Source: Lepidodermella squamata (Eukaryota > Gastrotricha). Taken from it: a DNA stretch of 64,000 nt. Below the pieces are notes generated by a model. It made no database searches and was not told the origin of the DNA. It saw nothing but the letters and a program-made list of their open reading frames with translations. The stretch spans positions 5,394,001 to 5,458,000 of the forward strand of contig JBLDXI010000009.1 of NCBI GenBank assembly GCA_047495785.1, written 5' to 3'. A program made the position numbers and the translations under genes. Shown here one piece after another: positions 32,901-43,090 of this stretch (its first letter is position 1; every line of letters starts with the position of its first letter).

Positions 32901-34581
32901 ACCGATTTTACAACTGTTTGAGTATATAAATAATGATTTACATCGTTGAGGTCTTTCATAGTTCCTCATATATAGCTGGACCACAATGCCAATCGCTGCA
33001 ATGCGAAAATGGCGGTTATCCGAACCCGAACAAAAACTGCTCGGTTTGCACGTGCCCGATGGGTTTCGGCGGCGATTTTTGCCAAGACATAGCAGCACCT
33101 GTGCCTGCTAACAGTTCTTGCGGCGGTCAAGTCTACGTTGCTCCCGGCACATCTGCCGTAATCACGTCTCCGAATTTCCCTGGTAAATACGCCGCTGGCT
33201 CTAGCTGTACATGGCTTGTGAAAACGGTTCGAAATTCGACAACTTTAGACTGCATGTTCTAGTTTTGTCGCTTAGGACTTGAATGGTGGACTGATTTTCG
33301 GCTTTGAAGGACGTCCTGATGTGCTAGTCGAACCTTCGTGTAAGTTCTCTTGGCAAGATATTTTGACACAGCGATGGCGGGATTTAGATTGATATCGCTA
33401 TCTCGTCAATCGTCTCCAGTAGATGCAATCCATGGAATAAACAGTCGCCTGGATTCTTCACCCGTGAAAAAGCGTTGGAGTGCCTTAATTATCATTTATT
33501 AATTATGTAGACCCTGGAACGTGCGCCGATTTCGCCCTCATCCGCGACCTTGGAGCAGCTGGATATCCCGGTTTCAAGTTTTGCGCCACCGGGGTCAGCA
33601 GTGGTCGGGCGTTCACAACTGACAAACAACAGGCACTCGTTCACTTTCGATCTATCTTAAACGCAACAGCCAATGGTTTCAAATTGGTGGCATACGCCAC
33701 GAACCCCGGCGTAATGGCTTCGCAGTGGACGAAAGAATGCAAACTCACCCAGAGTGGCTACGACTACGAAGGGCTGAATATCACGAAGAGCGATTCGGGC
33801 GCTGCATGTGATGCATGGACTGGTCAGAAGAACTATACGGATCTATCCTTCCCTCGAGGCCTGTTCGCGGCTGCGGGCAGTGCCTGTCGCAATCCTGGCT
33901 CTGGTCCCCGGATAAATTGCTTCGTTGGTAACTATACCAAAATAGAAACCTGCCCGGATGTTGCGCTCTGCAGTAAGTAGATTTCATTCCAGTCGTTTTT
34001 GGCAGCGGCAATTTGAATTATTGCTACGAATTATTTGGACAAATCTCATTACTATTTATACTAGGTATTTGGAATTGGCATCTCTCAAGATTAATTTACA
34101 AATCTCATTATAATTTTACTAATTTGTAACTACATTTTTAACTATGGTTGCTTGAAATTTATCTAGCAAATATCAAGAATTCAACATCAAATAACTCAAC
34201 CTCGGAGGAGGTCCTCTTCCGATGCGGTTCGATAGCCACTAAGCGATTCGTAGCTTGCCGCCGTCAGTGCATCAACGCGACTGAATTCAAATTCCTAAGC
34301 AATTGGGCTGTTAACAAAGAGAACTGCAACACTGCGGTACAGCTTTACTAAATTGAATCAATTTGCTCACGAGTGTTTTGGTTTTTCAGACTGCTAGGAA
34401 ATGCTCTTCGGCTAGCAGAGGCGACAGATGTGATGGGAAGTGCGCTGCTGGTGAGAAGGAAGTAAGATTTGATAATTTTAATTAAATCTTTCCAAGTCTT
34501 CTGAACTTCCAGGTCGGTCGGTACAACAAGTACTTCCCGTTCTCCAAAAACATCGACTTATGCTTGGGATTGATCAAGTAA
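29908..34581 (+). CDS. Secreted astacin-CUB-kringle protein lacking all zinc ligands
   Basis: Eleven exons with agreeing phases (29908-30118, 32217-32346, 32399-32483, 32542-32633, 32725-32921, 32976-33217, 33276-33339, 33511-33972, 34167-34336, 34390-34461, 34513-34581) give 597 residues. A signal peptide (MKLFFLVLSITGTLA) is followed by an astacin fold: LPIPVPVYFN, MIESATCIRF, RRPDRDQYI, LPFDYDSTLNY, GLSHLDSYKLNRFYNC. The zinc site HELxHxLGFxHE reads VLITLLLGMSLE, so all three His and the catalytic Glu are gone, and the Met-turn SxMHY is STLNY. EGF-like (CTCPMGFGGDFC), CUB (VITSPNFPGKY, FKFCATGVSSG) and six-Cys kringle (GYDYEGLNIT, SACRNPGSG) modules follow. The 58-bp intron after 33217 is the least certain. 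It is predicted to be extracellular and non-enzymatic. Confidence 0.75.
30327..31104. repeat. Large palindromic element in intron 1 of the astacin-like gene, about 205-bp arms
   Basis: Arms 30327-30530 and 30902-31104 are almost perfect inverted copies (for example gaagcaaaaactcttgatga on the right arm) around a spacer of about 370 bp. No coding frame is recognised. Confidence 0.88.
31304..32048. repeat. Second nested palindrome in the same intron, about 151-bp arms
   Basis: Outer arms 31304-31454 and 31898-32048 are near-identical inverted copies, with an inner inverted pair at about 31723-31757 and 31866-31899. The outermost bases ATGCCACCAGA appear in the same orientation at both ends instead of inverted. 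Confidence 0.88.
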
Positions 34582-34868
34582 GCTGGAAAATCCACAACAC
34601 AAGTTTGAGAATGACTGAAGTCTAACTTCCTCATTAGCATATATTTCTGATTTATTTTTTCTTGAATTCCTCACCAATATGGTTGAGCTTATCTTTCTCC
34701 TTTAATACTTGCCGAGTGAAAATGATCTTGCTCAATAAAAATCAACTTCTAACGCGATAGCATTATTCATAGCGCATTCTGCCATAAAACTGAGGTTTTG
34801 TGCATTGGAATTTTTTGGGAAAAACTAGCACCCATAGACAATAATACATTGTCTATGCTAGTGCCATC
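34582..34868. other. 3' flank of the astacin-like gene
   Basis: AT-rich, with aataaaa at about 34735 as a possible poly(A) signal. No gene is seen. Confidence 0.4.
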
Positions 34869-34987
34869 TCGAGACTGTGGCAGGCGGTTCAATTTTTTCA
34901 AAATATTTGCAGTAAAGCTAGTTTTTTGTAAAGCCAAAAAGCAGTCTGTTGAACCTATTTGATTGGCCTTGAGTGGTTATCACATCT

Positions 34988-35060
34988 GGTTCGGTGGTGT
35001 AGTGGTTATCACATCTGCCTAACACGCAGAAGGTCGCCGGTTCAATCCCGGCCCGAATCA
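34988..35060 (+). tRNA. tRNA-Val (AAC), left copy
   Basis: A 73-nt cloverleaf with anticodon loop CTAACAC, acceptor GGTTCGG/CCGAATC and discriminator A. The T-loop is TTCAATC. Confidence 0.93.
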
Positions 35061-35167
35061 GCTGTAAGCTTTTTGGTTGGCTGGCTGGCTATACTAAAAA
35101 CTAGCTTTACTGTCAATAAATTAAAAAAATTGAACCGCCTGCCACTGTCTCGAGTTCTGTGTGACTC

Positions 35168-35239
35168 TGCCACGGCCTGGAGTCGAACCAGGGTCACCTC
35201 GGCCACAACGAGGAATACTAACCACTATACTACCGTGGC
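35168..35239 (-). tRNA. tRNA-His (GTG), left copy
   Basis: A 72-nt cloverleaf with anticodon loop TTGTGGC and acceptor GCCACGG/CCGTGGC. The encoded gene lacks G-1, as is normal in eukaryotes. Confidence 0.93.
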
Positions 35240-35341
35240 TGATTTCGCGGTTAAGAACAAAATTTGACAGCGGCCTATCAACGTCTGTTTGCTGTTCTTG
35301 TTAAAATTCAGGCAGCCCTGATAGATGGCATTACGCTACAG

Positions 35342-35423
35342 GACGCGGTGGCCGAGTGGTTAAGGCGATGGACTGCTAATCCATTGGGCTCTGCCCGCGA
35401 GGGTTCGAATCCCTTCTGCGTCG
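35342..35423 (+). tRNA. tRNA-Ser (GCT)
   Basis: An 82-nt type II tRNA with anticodon GCT, a long variable arm and acceptor GACGCGG/CTGCGTC. Confidence 0.93.
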
Positions 35424-35511
35424 TAAAAACTTTTGCCTCGGTTACGGCTGACGTTAGTTTTTTTCCAATAAGCTTGTGGTAAAAATGCAGAAAGTTTTCA
35501 AAAAGAGAATG

Positions 35512-35583
35512 CTCCTTGGCAGGGAATCGAACCCTGGTCTCCCGCGTGACAGGCGGGGATACTAACCACTATACTACCAAGGA
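35512..35583 (-). tRNA. tRNA-Asp (GTC)
   Basis: A 72-nt cloverleaf with anticodon GTC in CTGTCAC and acceptor TCCTTGG/CCAAGGA. Confidence 0.93.
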
Positions 35584-35622
35584 TTGCATGAGAGTAAGCA
35601 ATCATCGAACAGCATTCAAGGC

Positions 35623-36416
35623 CAGGGGTTCTCAAACTTTTTCGCGGCGGTGCCCCCATTCGGGGCACGCGACCAAGGCTGCGTGCCCCACTATTAAATC
35701 CTTCTAAAAACGCAGATATCTCTTTTTCTTTGCAGTTAACTTGATTTTATTTGGTTCGAGTAGGTATTTCACACTCATCTGAACAAAACGCAACAACAAA
35801 AATAACTGAAATTTTCACTAACTCGGCCATCGTTTCGTCGTTTTTTTCAGGTGTGCAATTAACTGCTTAACTGCTTCTCAGGTATATGGGTGCAATGACC
35901 ATGGGACTTGGACTTTTAGATTTCTCAACTAACGACGAATCGCTTTATATAAAAATTCGACTTATTTTCTACTTCTACGCTTTTTTATTTAATTTATTCG
36001 CAGTTTTACCAACGTTTTTTAGGCATCAGCTTCAAGTTTCATGAATATGCAAAATCGCGATGAATCAAAGCATTGCTGCCATATTTATGAGGCATTTTTC
36101 GATCAATGAATTTTTTCGACTCAGATCTTAAAGTTGAGCAGTTTTTTATATAAAGCGATTCGTCGTAAGTTGAGGAATCTAAAAATCCAAGTCCCATGGT
36201 CATAGCACTCATATCCCATTTTTGCCTAACTCACAGAATCGCATTTTTTGCCCCGATCAGAAGAATTTTCCGCTAGTTTCGATTCCATACTGTTATTAGT
36301 CCCAAGACAATGAGTCCCTTTTGCGTTTTATGAATGAGAAATAAGAAAACTGGAAACGTACAAAAATGGGCCGGCGTGCCCCAAGTCGCACGCGTGCCCC
36401 AGTTTGAGAACCCCTG
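35623..36416. mobile_element. Non-autonomous hAT element containing an internal palindrome
   Basis: The terminal inverted repeats CAGGGGTTCTCAAACT (35623-35638) and AGTTTGAGAACCCCTG (36401-36416) are typical hAT ends. Subterminal gtgcccc words recur near both ends. Inside, a palindrome of about 65-bp arms (about 35889-35955 and 36141-36215; core accatgggacttgga) is present. No transposase remains. The 8 bp on the two sides differ (ttcaaggc and ctgtagcg), so no target-site duplication survives; the right end abuts the inverted tRNA duplicate. Confidence 0.85.
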
Positions 36417-36515
36417 CTGTAGCGTAATGCCATCTATCAGGGCTGCCTGAATTTTAACAAGAACAGCAAGACGTTGATAGGCCGCTGTCAAATTTTGTTC
36501 TTAACCGAGAAATCA

Positions 36516-36587
36516 GCCACGGTAGTATAGTGGTTAGTATTCCTCGTTGTGGCCGAGGTGACCCTGGTTCGACTCCAGGCCGTGGCA
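36516..36587 (+). tRNA. tRNA-His (GTG), right inverted copy
   Basis: Same sequence as the tRNA-His at 35168-35239 in opposite orientation. The cloverleaf is intact. Confidence 0.93.
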
Positions 36588-36694
36588 GAGTCACACAGAA
36601 CTCGAGACAGTGGCAGGCGGTTCAATTTTTTTAATTTATTGACAGTAAAGCTAGTTTTTCGTATAGCCAGCCAGCCAACCAAAAAGCTTACAGC

Positions 36695-36767
36695 TGATTC
36701 GGGCCGGGATTGAACCGGCGACCTTCTGCGTGTTAGGCAGATGTGATAACCACTACACCACCGAACC
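36695..36767 (-). tRNA. tRNA-Val (AAC), right inverted copy
   Basis: Same sequence as the tRNA-Val at 34988-35060 in opposite orientation. The cloverleaf is intact. Confidence 0.93.
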
Positions 36768-36856
36768 GCTACATGCAAAGCGTGCCGTTGAACGCATTTA
36801 ATCGCGCGATGATCAGTATACATCAGTCTATACATTTCACACTTGAGCAAAAGAAT

Positions 36857-36929
36857 CGCCCGATGTGGGGCTCGAACCCACGACCCTGGGATTAAGAGTC
36901 CCATGCTCTACCGACTGAGCTAACCGGGC
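36857..36929 (-). tRNA. tRNA-Lys (CTT)
   Basis: A 73-nt cloverleaf with anticodon loop CTCTTAA and acceptor GCCCGGT/ATCGGGC. Confidence 0.93.
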
Positions 36930-37006
36930 TGGTGCAGAATTATGTCAGCTGATACTACTGTCACGCCTTTCAGCGAATGACAAGGCGTAGCTGAATAAAA
37001 TTATTG

Positions 37007-37079
37007 CGAGGCTGCCAGGAGTCGAACCTGGAATCTTCTGATCCGTAGTCAGACGCGTTATCCATTGCGCCACAGCCCC
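37007..37079 (-). tRNA. tRNA-Arg (ACG)
   Basis: A 73-nt cloverleaf with anticodon loop CTACGGA and acceptor GGGGCTG/CAGCCTC with one G-T pair. Confidence 0.92.
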
Positions 37080-37794
37080 TTATGATTGGAACTTATTTGG
37101 CTGAACGAAGTCGCAAAGCCGAATAGGAATTTTTATTGGTTAATTCAATTGATTATTTCAATGATTCAATGATTTCTGTGACAGATGAGTAACAAAATCG
37201 AACTTGAGTTGTCAAGAGCAGCCCAAAAGCAGTCTCTGTTTGACTACTGGCTGTGCGCAGTGTGTTGCTAGGTATTTATAACAACACTACGTCTATTTAT
37301 CGATTTCACACACCCGGTCAGTACTTTTATGCCTACTATTAATCATTGTAGCATTTATTTACGCTAAAAAATGAGCCGCACTTTGCTAGTGAGTGGCAAT
37401 ATTTTGCAATTCCGCTATTAATGACATTTTTACTACATTCGTTTGAAAACAGGAAATGCCTCTGAATTTTACTTCACATCCCTCTATTCTGATATCGTCC
37501 CATAATAATTCGTGATAATATCATGACTTTCGTTTCAGTTCTATTCTCTTTGAAAATCTTTGAAAAACTTCTAGATTCTGCAATTTAAAAAATTGGCCGT
37601 GCCAAATAAGAAATATTCCCTGAGGAGTGGCAGTTCTCATCAGAATGCAGAGTTATCTCGCGAAAAAACTCAACGATTGCGTGCTTTTTTGTCTCGATGC
37701 TCAAATGCATCTTCAATCTACTCGCATTAAGATACGTTGATGAGATAGGATGAGCGTTTTTTGCTGAAAAAAATCGATATCATAGCATCCTTCC

Positions 37795-38025
37795 TATATA
37801 AAAGTACTGTTGCAGCTGCATCTCAGCATTATTACAGCGATTAGTAAGTATCACGTTCTAATCGTAAAACTATAATTTTGCACCGAACATAGAGCACAAG
37901 CTGAAAATACCTTGAATTTTTCAAATAGACACCCTGAGATGTACTTATCTACATTATTCATGCAACCTGTTTTTTGTTTCAGCCGGCTTATTAATTGTAT
38001 AATGACATGCATTCAGGGCTACTAG
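37795..38025 (+). promoter_or_regulatory. Anoctamin 5' region: TATA box, noncoding exon, uORF
   Basis: TATATAAAA lies at 37795-37803. A GTAAGT donor at 37844 and a TTTGTTTCAG acceptor ending at 37982 define a likely noncoding first exon and a 139-bp intron. Between the acceptor and the main ATG (38054) is a seven-codon upstream ORF (38002-38025). The 37.08-37.79 kb stretch upstream shows nothing else recognisable. Confidence 0.5.
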
Positions 38026-38053
38026 TAGTAGTTTACCCAGTTATAAAAAGCAC

Positions 38054-41000
38054 ATGACAATGGAAGCTGACGTTCCTATCGTGCGTAAGCGGTTGGATGA
38101 CAAAATCCTGACGAAAACATCCGAGACCCTGCAATACCGGGTCACTCAAAGCTTCCTACCCGATTTATGGGCCATCAAGAACGACGGCAAGCTCTACGGA
38201 ACTGAGGACGACCCGAACAACAGCGAGCTGATTTCATCCAGCGATGATGTAGACTTCATTCTCATCGCGAAACGGCGAAGAGCTGGAGGAGACAGCGACA
38301 AGCCTAAGCCGATGGATTACAAATCACTCTGGTTCAGATTAGGCCACTCCCTATGTAGCATCTACAACTTTTTCCATAAAAGCAACCCAGCAGTGATAAT
38401 TAAGGAGGAGGATTTCGAGTTGGCTAGATCGCAATATTTGGAAAGACTGCAGAAGTTGTACGCTCTTACGATCGTTCAAATCGATCTCGATCAGGATCTT
38501 TCGGACAGCTCGGGCGATGTTGTGACAACTTATTACCTAGTCAAAGGGGCGTTTTCACATTTCGGACTAATGGCTCAGCTGATGTCCTATCAATGGCCCT
38601 TGGATAATGAAAAGGCCGAAGTCACGATTTCTCTCGATAAAAGTGTTGCGAAACAGCAATCTGGCGATCATTCGAAGAACAATGCATCAATCCCTATGCC
38701 TACACCTCGACCTGCTGGTATTAACATCTTCAAAACTTTCTACTTCTACAAAAGAGGGCAAGAACGCTACCAGGATTATAAAATGTGCCGAAAGCGTAGT
38801 AACTTCAGTACAGCTGCCAGATACGATTTGATGTACAATCTGCTGGTCGGAGCGACTGTAACCATGCCAAGACTGCTGAATCCGTGGCGCAACTTGCTGA
38901 ATAAGAAGAAGATTGACGAAAATAATAGAAATAAAGTCAGCCAAGATTTGAAGGAAGTCTCGCTGATGCAGCTGCTTTCAGATGAAGTTTTCGACGACTG
39001 GCTCGTTCTTCATGAACCTCTGGCTAGCGCCAAAGATGGGCCACAGACTGGTTGCTGCACTTCTAGCAGCAGGTGTTGCTCCTCGATATGGTGAGTTCCG
39101 AACCTTAAACCTATTCCCACAGGATATCAAGGAGCGAATTAGGAGGGTCACTGTGGCCGTCATCCTAGATCGTCTTACTACTTTAAATTTCTTTTTGTTT
39201 TCAACAGTGGCTGGTGGAACTCGTTTTGGCGGCAAAATTGCATTGACAGCGTAGACCTGAATAGACGGCCCGATGAAAGTAAGCTCTGCTTTATTCGGAT
39301 TTCCCGAAACACTCGAAATTTTTCCTATTCAACAGATGATAGAAGTTATCTAATGCGGATATCCAGCCTTCGAAATGCTTTGTTATTCAAGTAAGTAATG
39401 ATTTCTTTTGTTTTCGTTCCCGATTCGAACCTCTTACTCCTCGGCAGGCGTTTTCGAGCCTCGACAGATGAAGAGGAAACTCTAGTCAAAATGTGGCACA
39501 TCATGCCGATGTACGAAATAAGGCGGTATTTCGGCGAAAAAATCGCTTTCTACTTCGCCTGGGTCGAGTTTTTCACCTTCAGTCTAACCCTACCGTCGGC
39601 TATTGGCGCCGTCTTTTTCCTAGCCGCTCTCATCTACTTCGCAACTATGACAGCTTTGTACCCTGAGACGCAAGAACTTCCTGAAACCATGGGCATGCAA
39701 ACTGCTAAGAACGCGAGTTTCAACTCGCTGGCTATCACTACAGTATTAGGAAATGCTTGCGACAATTATGCAACTCCAGTTTTTGCTGCAATGTAAGCCA
39801 CTTTAAATTAGAATGAATTATGAATAAGTACCCGGTTTTCGCTATCTAGCATGCTGCTTTGGGGCACTGCATTCAGTGAACTGTGGCATCGAAGGTCTTG
39901 CTGGTACCAATGGCTGTGGAGAGTCGAAAACGTCGAAGCGACAGAGTTCGAACGGCCGAAAGGAGCTCGACCTAAATCTGCTGACACTCTATTGCGCTCG
40001 AAATGGGGCGGTCGCTATCTTCTCTACATCCCGTCGTTCATCGTAACCTTCCTCTTCGGCTGTCTAGTCTTTGCCAGTGTCTATTTCGTCAATGTTCTCA
40101 ACATATTCGCATTCCCGTACTGCATCAAGCTAGACGAGGTGGATAACAGCACGGCTTCATCCATTCCAGCAACATCAACATCTGCTACCTTGTTCAATCT
40201 TTTGAATGTGACTAATGCTACTGCGTCGAAAACAGATTCACGAGATTTTCTGATCTGTACGTCTTTCGACGTGGCTCGTGTAATTATCAACTCCATTTCT
40301 ATCATGGTTCTTGATTTTGCGTACAGCGGAGTGGTTTACATCCTAACTGACCTGGTAAGCAGATTAATCCACATTTATTTTAATATTTCTGGCAGATTAA
40401 TGCTTTCGAGTTAGCTCTGCCCACTTTCCTTGTTAAAATTGGGTTAAGCTTAAAATGGAATTTGAGCAGCCTCGACTAGCAATCAAGTCGTCTTCAAGCT
40501 TTTTAAAGATTCAAATTTAGTATTCATACTGAACCTAGAATAAGACATAATTAGACCGATACCATCCGCTAATCAGACCGTTGCTATTATGTGATTTGTT
40601 TACTTTTAGGAGTGTCATGCAACCCAAACTCAATACAATGATTCCCTGATATTAAAACTGTTCATCTTCCGTTTTGTCAACTCTTACGCTGTGCTGTTCT
40701 TCGTTGCTTTCGGAGTCGCGCCGCAATTCGACGTATACCCCCGCGAAATCGTCGGCGACCTAACGCCGCCGCAACGCCAAATTCTATTCGGCTGCAGCGG
40801 CCGCGGCAACTGCATGCAACTGCTGACTAAACAACTGCTGGGCTGCATACTCACAAAGCCGCTGGTTAAAACTATATCAGACGTCATTGTTCCAAGAATT
40901 TTGCACCTTTGGCATACAATCACTGGTAAAAAGGAGAGCAAATTCGACTTCAAATCTAACAACAATCAGGCTAGAAATAGCGTACGTGTTAATCAAATCC

Positions 41001-41803
41001 AGCCAAAGAACGACATACCCTCGCCTAGCAAAACGACATTTGCTTCATCTTCAAAGGGATCTAGTCTCCCACCTTTGACTGCTGCAAACGGCCGAACTTC
41101 GTCCCCAACTAAATCCAGCGGTCGATTGTACCCTGACCTACCGGGCGATGTTCCGATGTCCAACATGCCGAATGAGCCTACAAATACAAATTCAATGGAG
41201 GATCTAGCTCAGAACATTCAGCGACATCAAGAAATGTCTATACTTTCGACCCTTGATCGCCAAGAATTTACCCAGAGTGAATACATGGATCGCTGCATCA
41301 ACTACGGAGCTCTTTTGATGTTCAGCGTCGCTTTACCACCAGCTCCCTTACTCGCGCTGTTGATCATGAGAATCGATTGCTTTCTGGACATTGGGCGAAT
41401 GGTAGATGAGTATCGAAGGCCTCTACCCTTCAGAGCTCAGGATATTGGTATTTGGGAGAAAATCATCAATTTCCTGACTTATTGCGGGATATTGACTAAC
41501 CCATTGATTTGTATTCTCACCTCTACCTGGGGCTCGCGGCTAACGACGCTGGAGCAATTTTGGGTTTTCTTGCTTTTCGAACACGGCATGTTCCTCATTC
41601 GGATGTTCGTAGCGGCTGTTATAGACGAGGAACCACCGCAGCTGTCGAAAACAAAACTGCGCTATAAAAGGTACAAAGACGAGATAATGTCTTGTCTGGC
41701 AGCTGGTAACAGGAATCAAACCCAGCAAAACCAGCGACGTACCAGCCAACATAGTCATGCCGATGCTGATACCGTAAAACACCGGCGAAGTTTTGAAAAT
41801 TAA
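38054..41803 (+). CDS. Anoctamin (TMEM16 family)
   Basis: Six exons (38054-39090, 39208-39278, 39336-39390, 39448-39792, 39850-40354, 40610-41803) give 1068 residues with consistent phases. The cytosolic N-terminal domain has DDVDFILIAKRRR and RSQYLERLQKLY. The transmembrane part starts with EIRRYFGEKIAFYFAWVEFF and continues with ACDNYATPVFAAIMLLWGTAF, NDSLILKLFIFRFVNSYAVL, SEYMDRCINYG, FRAQDIGIWEKI and FLLFEHGMFLIRMFVAAVID, all anoctamin signatures. A Ser/Asn-rich insertion of about 120 residues (GKKESKFDFK to SMEDLAQN) sits in a cytosolic loop. Anoctamins are calcium-activated chloride channels or lipid scramblases; which this is cannot be told. Exon 2 and the end of exon 1 are the weakest part of the model. 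The gene converges on the prohormone gene with only 133 bp between stops. Confidence 0.85.
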
Positions 41804-41936
41804 TTTTGTTCATCCGTTATTTTTACTGGAATAAAATGAACGTAACCCCGTGAGTAATTTATGTACTAGTTTTATTTTCGAACAATAAAAGCGCGTTATT
41901 ACAGCTGAATTTCAAGAATCCGAATTAATTTGGTGT

Positions 41937-42803
41937 CTAATCGAAAACGACCATAGCTGGCTCTTGGTTACGTCGGCGGCTTCGCAACATGTTGCTCCAG
42001 GTTGATTTTGAGATGTAAACCCGTCGCGGGGCAGGATCAGCGGCAACTGGCATCGAGTAGATAAGAGTTGGAACGCCACGTTTCACTCGAGAAGCAGACT
42101 GGTCTCGGCCCTCTAGGGTACTCCTTGCTAGCCATTTCCACATGTTCTTTGGAATAGCAAAACTTCGAGTTCTCGACACTTCTTTTGGAGATAACCATGA
42201 TCCCATAGCGGCGCGGCGGCGCCTCATTTGAAAGTTTTGATGCTTTCTCCCGCCTGTTCGCAGAGCTGTAAGCCAGTTTCTCTATTTCGAGAACTATTTC
42301 ACAGAAGTTACGCTTATTTTTAGAAAACTTACAAGAGGGATTCGGATATAATTCCCGTCTGATTGAGGTTCAGCGTTACTCATCAGCGAAACAGGGACGC
42401 CTCTTTTCGTTCGGCTGGCTGATCGCTTCTTACGGCCAGTTCCCATAGCCTCCAGCCAAAAGTTCTGAAATGATTTCATTCTCACTAAGGAAGTGAAGAT
42501 AGGTGAAGATAGGGAACTCACTTTAGGGACTGGGATTACGCGGTCATCTGGCTCAGCAACAGCGACTTTTTTGGGAGAGCCTCTCAGGCCGAAACCTCCA
42601 CTGCCAAAGCGAAGAGTTAGCGGAACTCCGCGTTTCTCCAAATCATTGGCATCTTCATCGAGATCTTGCTCGCTCGACACGATAAGCTCCTCGGGTATCT
42701 CGACATCGCCCGATTCGATGCTATTCTCTTCCAGGCTAACGTTGCTTTCGGCCAAGCAAACGGCAATGCAAATTGTTGCGACAAAAAAGTAGCTGAAAAA
42801 CAT
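41937..42803 (-). CDS. Secreted prohormone with three GVP-peptide repeats
   Basis: Three exons, 42803-42522, 42464-42333 and 42281-41937, with introns of 57 and 51 bp, encode 252 residues. A signal peptide (FSYFFVATICIAVCLA) and acidic spacer lead to three units that each follow a dibasic site: KRGVPLTLRF, KRGVPVSLMS and KRGVPTLIYS. Each unit contains one or two tryptophan segments: VPKNFWLEAMGTGRKKR, IPLRNWLTALRTGGRK, IPKNMWKWLARSTLEGR and ISKSTWSNMLRSRRR. The second and third KRGVP are both preceded by SASR. Repeated peptides between Lys-Arg/polybasic sites are the layout of a neuropeptide precursor. TGRKKR could give an amidated end. I do not recognise the peptide family. Confidence 0.75.
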
Positions 42804-43090
42804 GTCTCGAATCTTTTGAATTTTGCGTGATGACTAGAGCTGCGATATTTTTAGCCTGAAATACGGCTGAAGTGGGCGGCCGCGCGCCGAAACTCATTTG
42901 CGCTCCACTGATCGTTATGCATAAAAATCTGAGAAAAATTTATGAAAGAGGGGTAGAATAATTTATTTCCGATCGAGTGTCATGGTTCTTGTTTTCAAGC
43001 CATTCAAGCAGGTTATTTATTCCACACACCACATGACTCACACAACTTGGCCTGGTTTCATCCCTCCGAAATTTCCGCCCCAATAGTTTT

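Larger units (their letters stand above)
34869..36690. repeat. Inverted tRNA-Val/tRNA-His duplication with a thrice-repeated flank
   Basis: A flank of about 80-90 bp (core ggcaggcggttcaatttttt) occurs at about 34869-34945 (+), 35068-35160 (-) and 36600-36690 (+). The segment tRNA-Val, flank, tRNA-His and following spacer up to ggcattacgctacag (left, ending near 35341) is mirrored from 36417 to 36767 on the right, giving inverted copies of both tRNA genes. Left and right arms differ by only a few bases. Confidence 0.85.

Noticed and set aside
33218-33275. Stop codon in the CUB domain of the astacin-like gene, first read as a disabling mutation
   Set aside because: A 58-bp GTGAAA...CTTAG intron removes it in phase and joins CUB strands. 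The donor is weak, so this remains the least certain junction.
34959-35707. Open frames of 63-102 codons over the second tRNA cluster
   Set aside because: They read through tRNA-Val, tRNA-His, tRNA-Ser and tRNA-Asp and the repeats between them.
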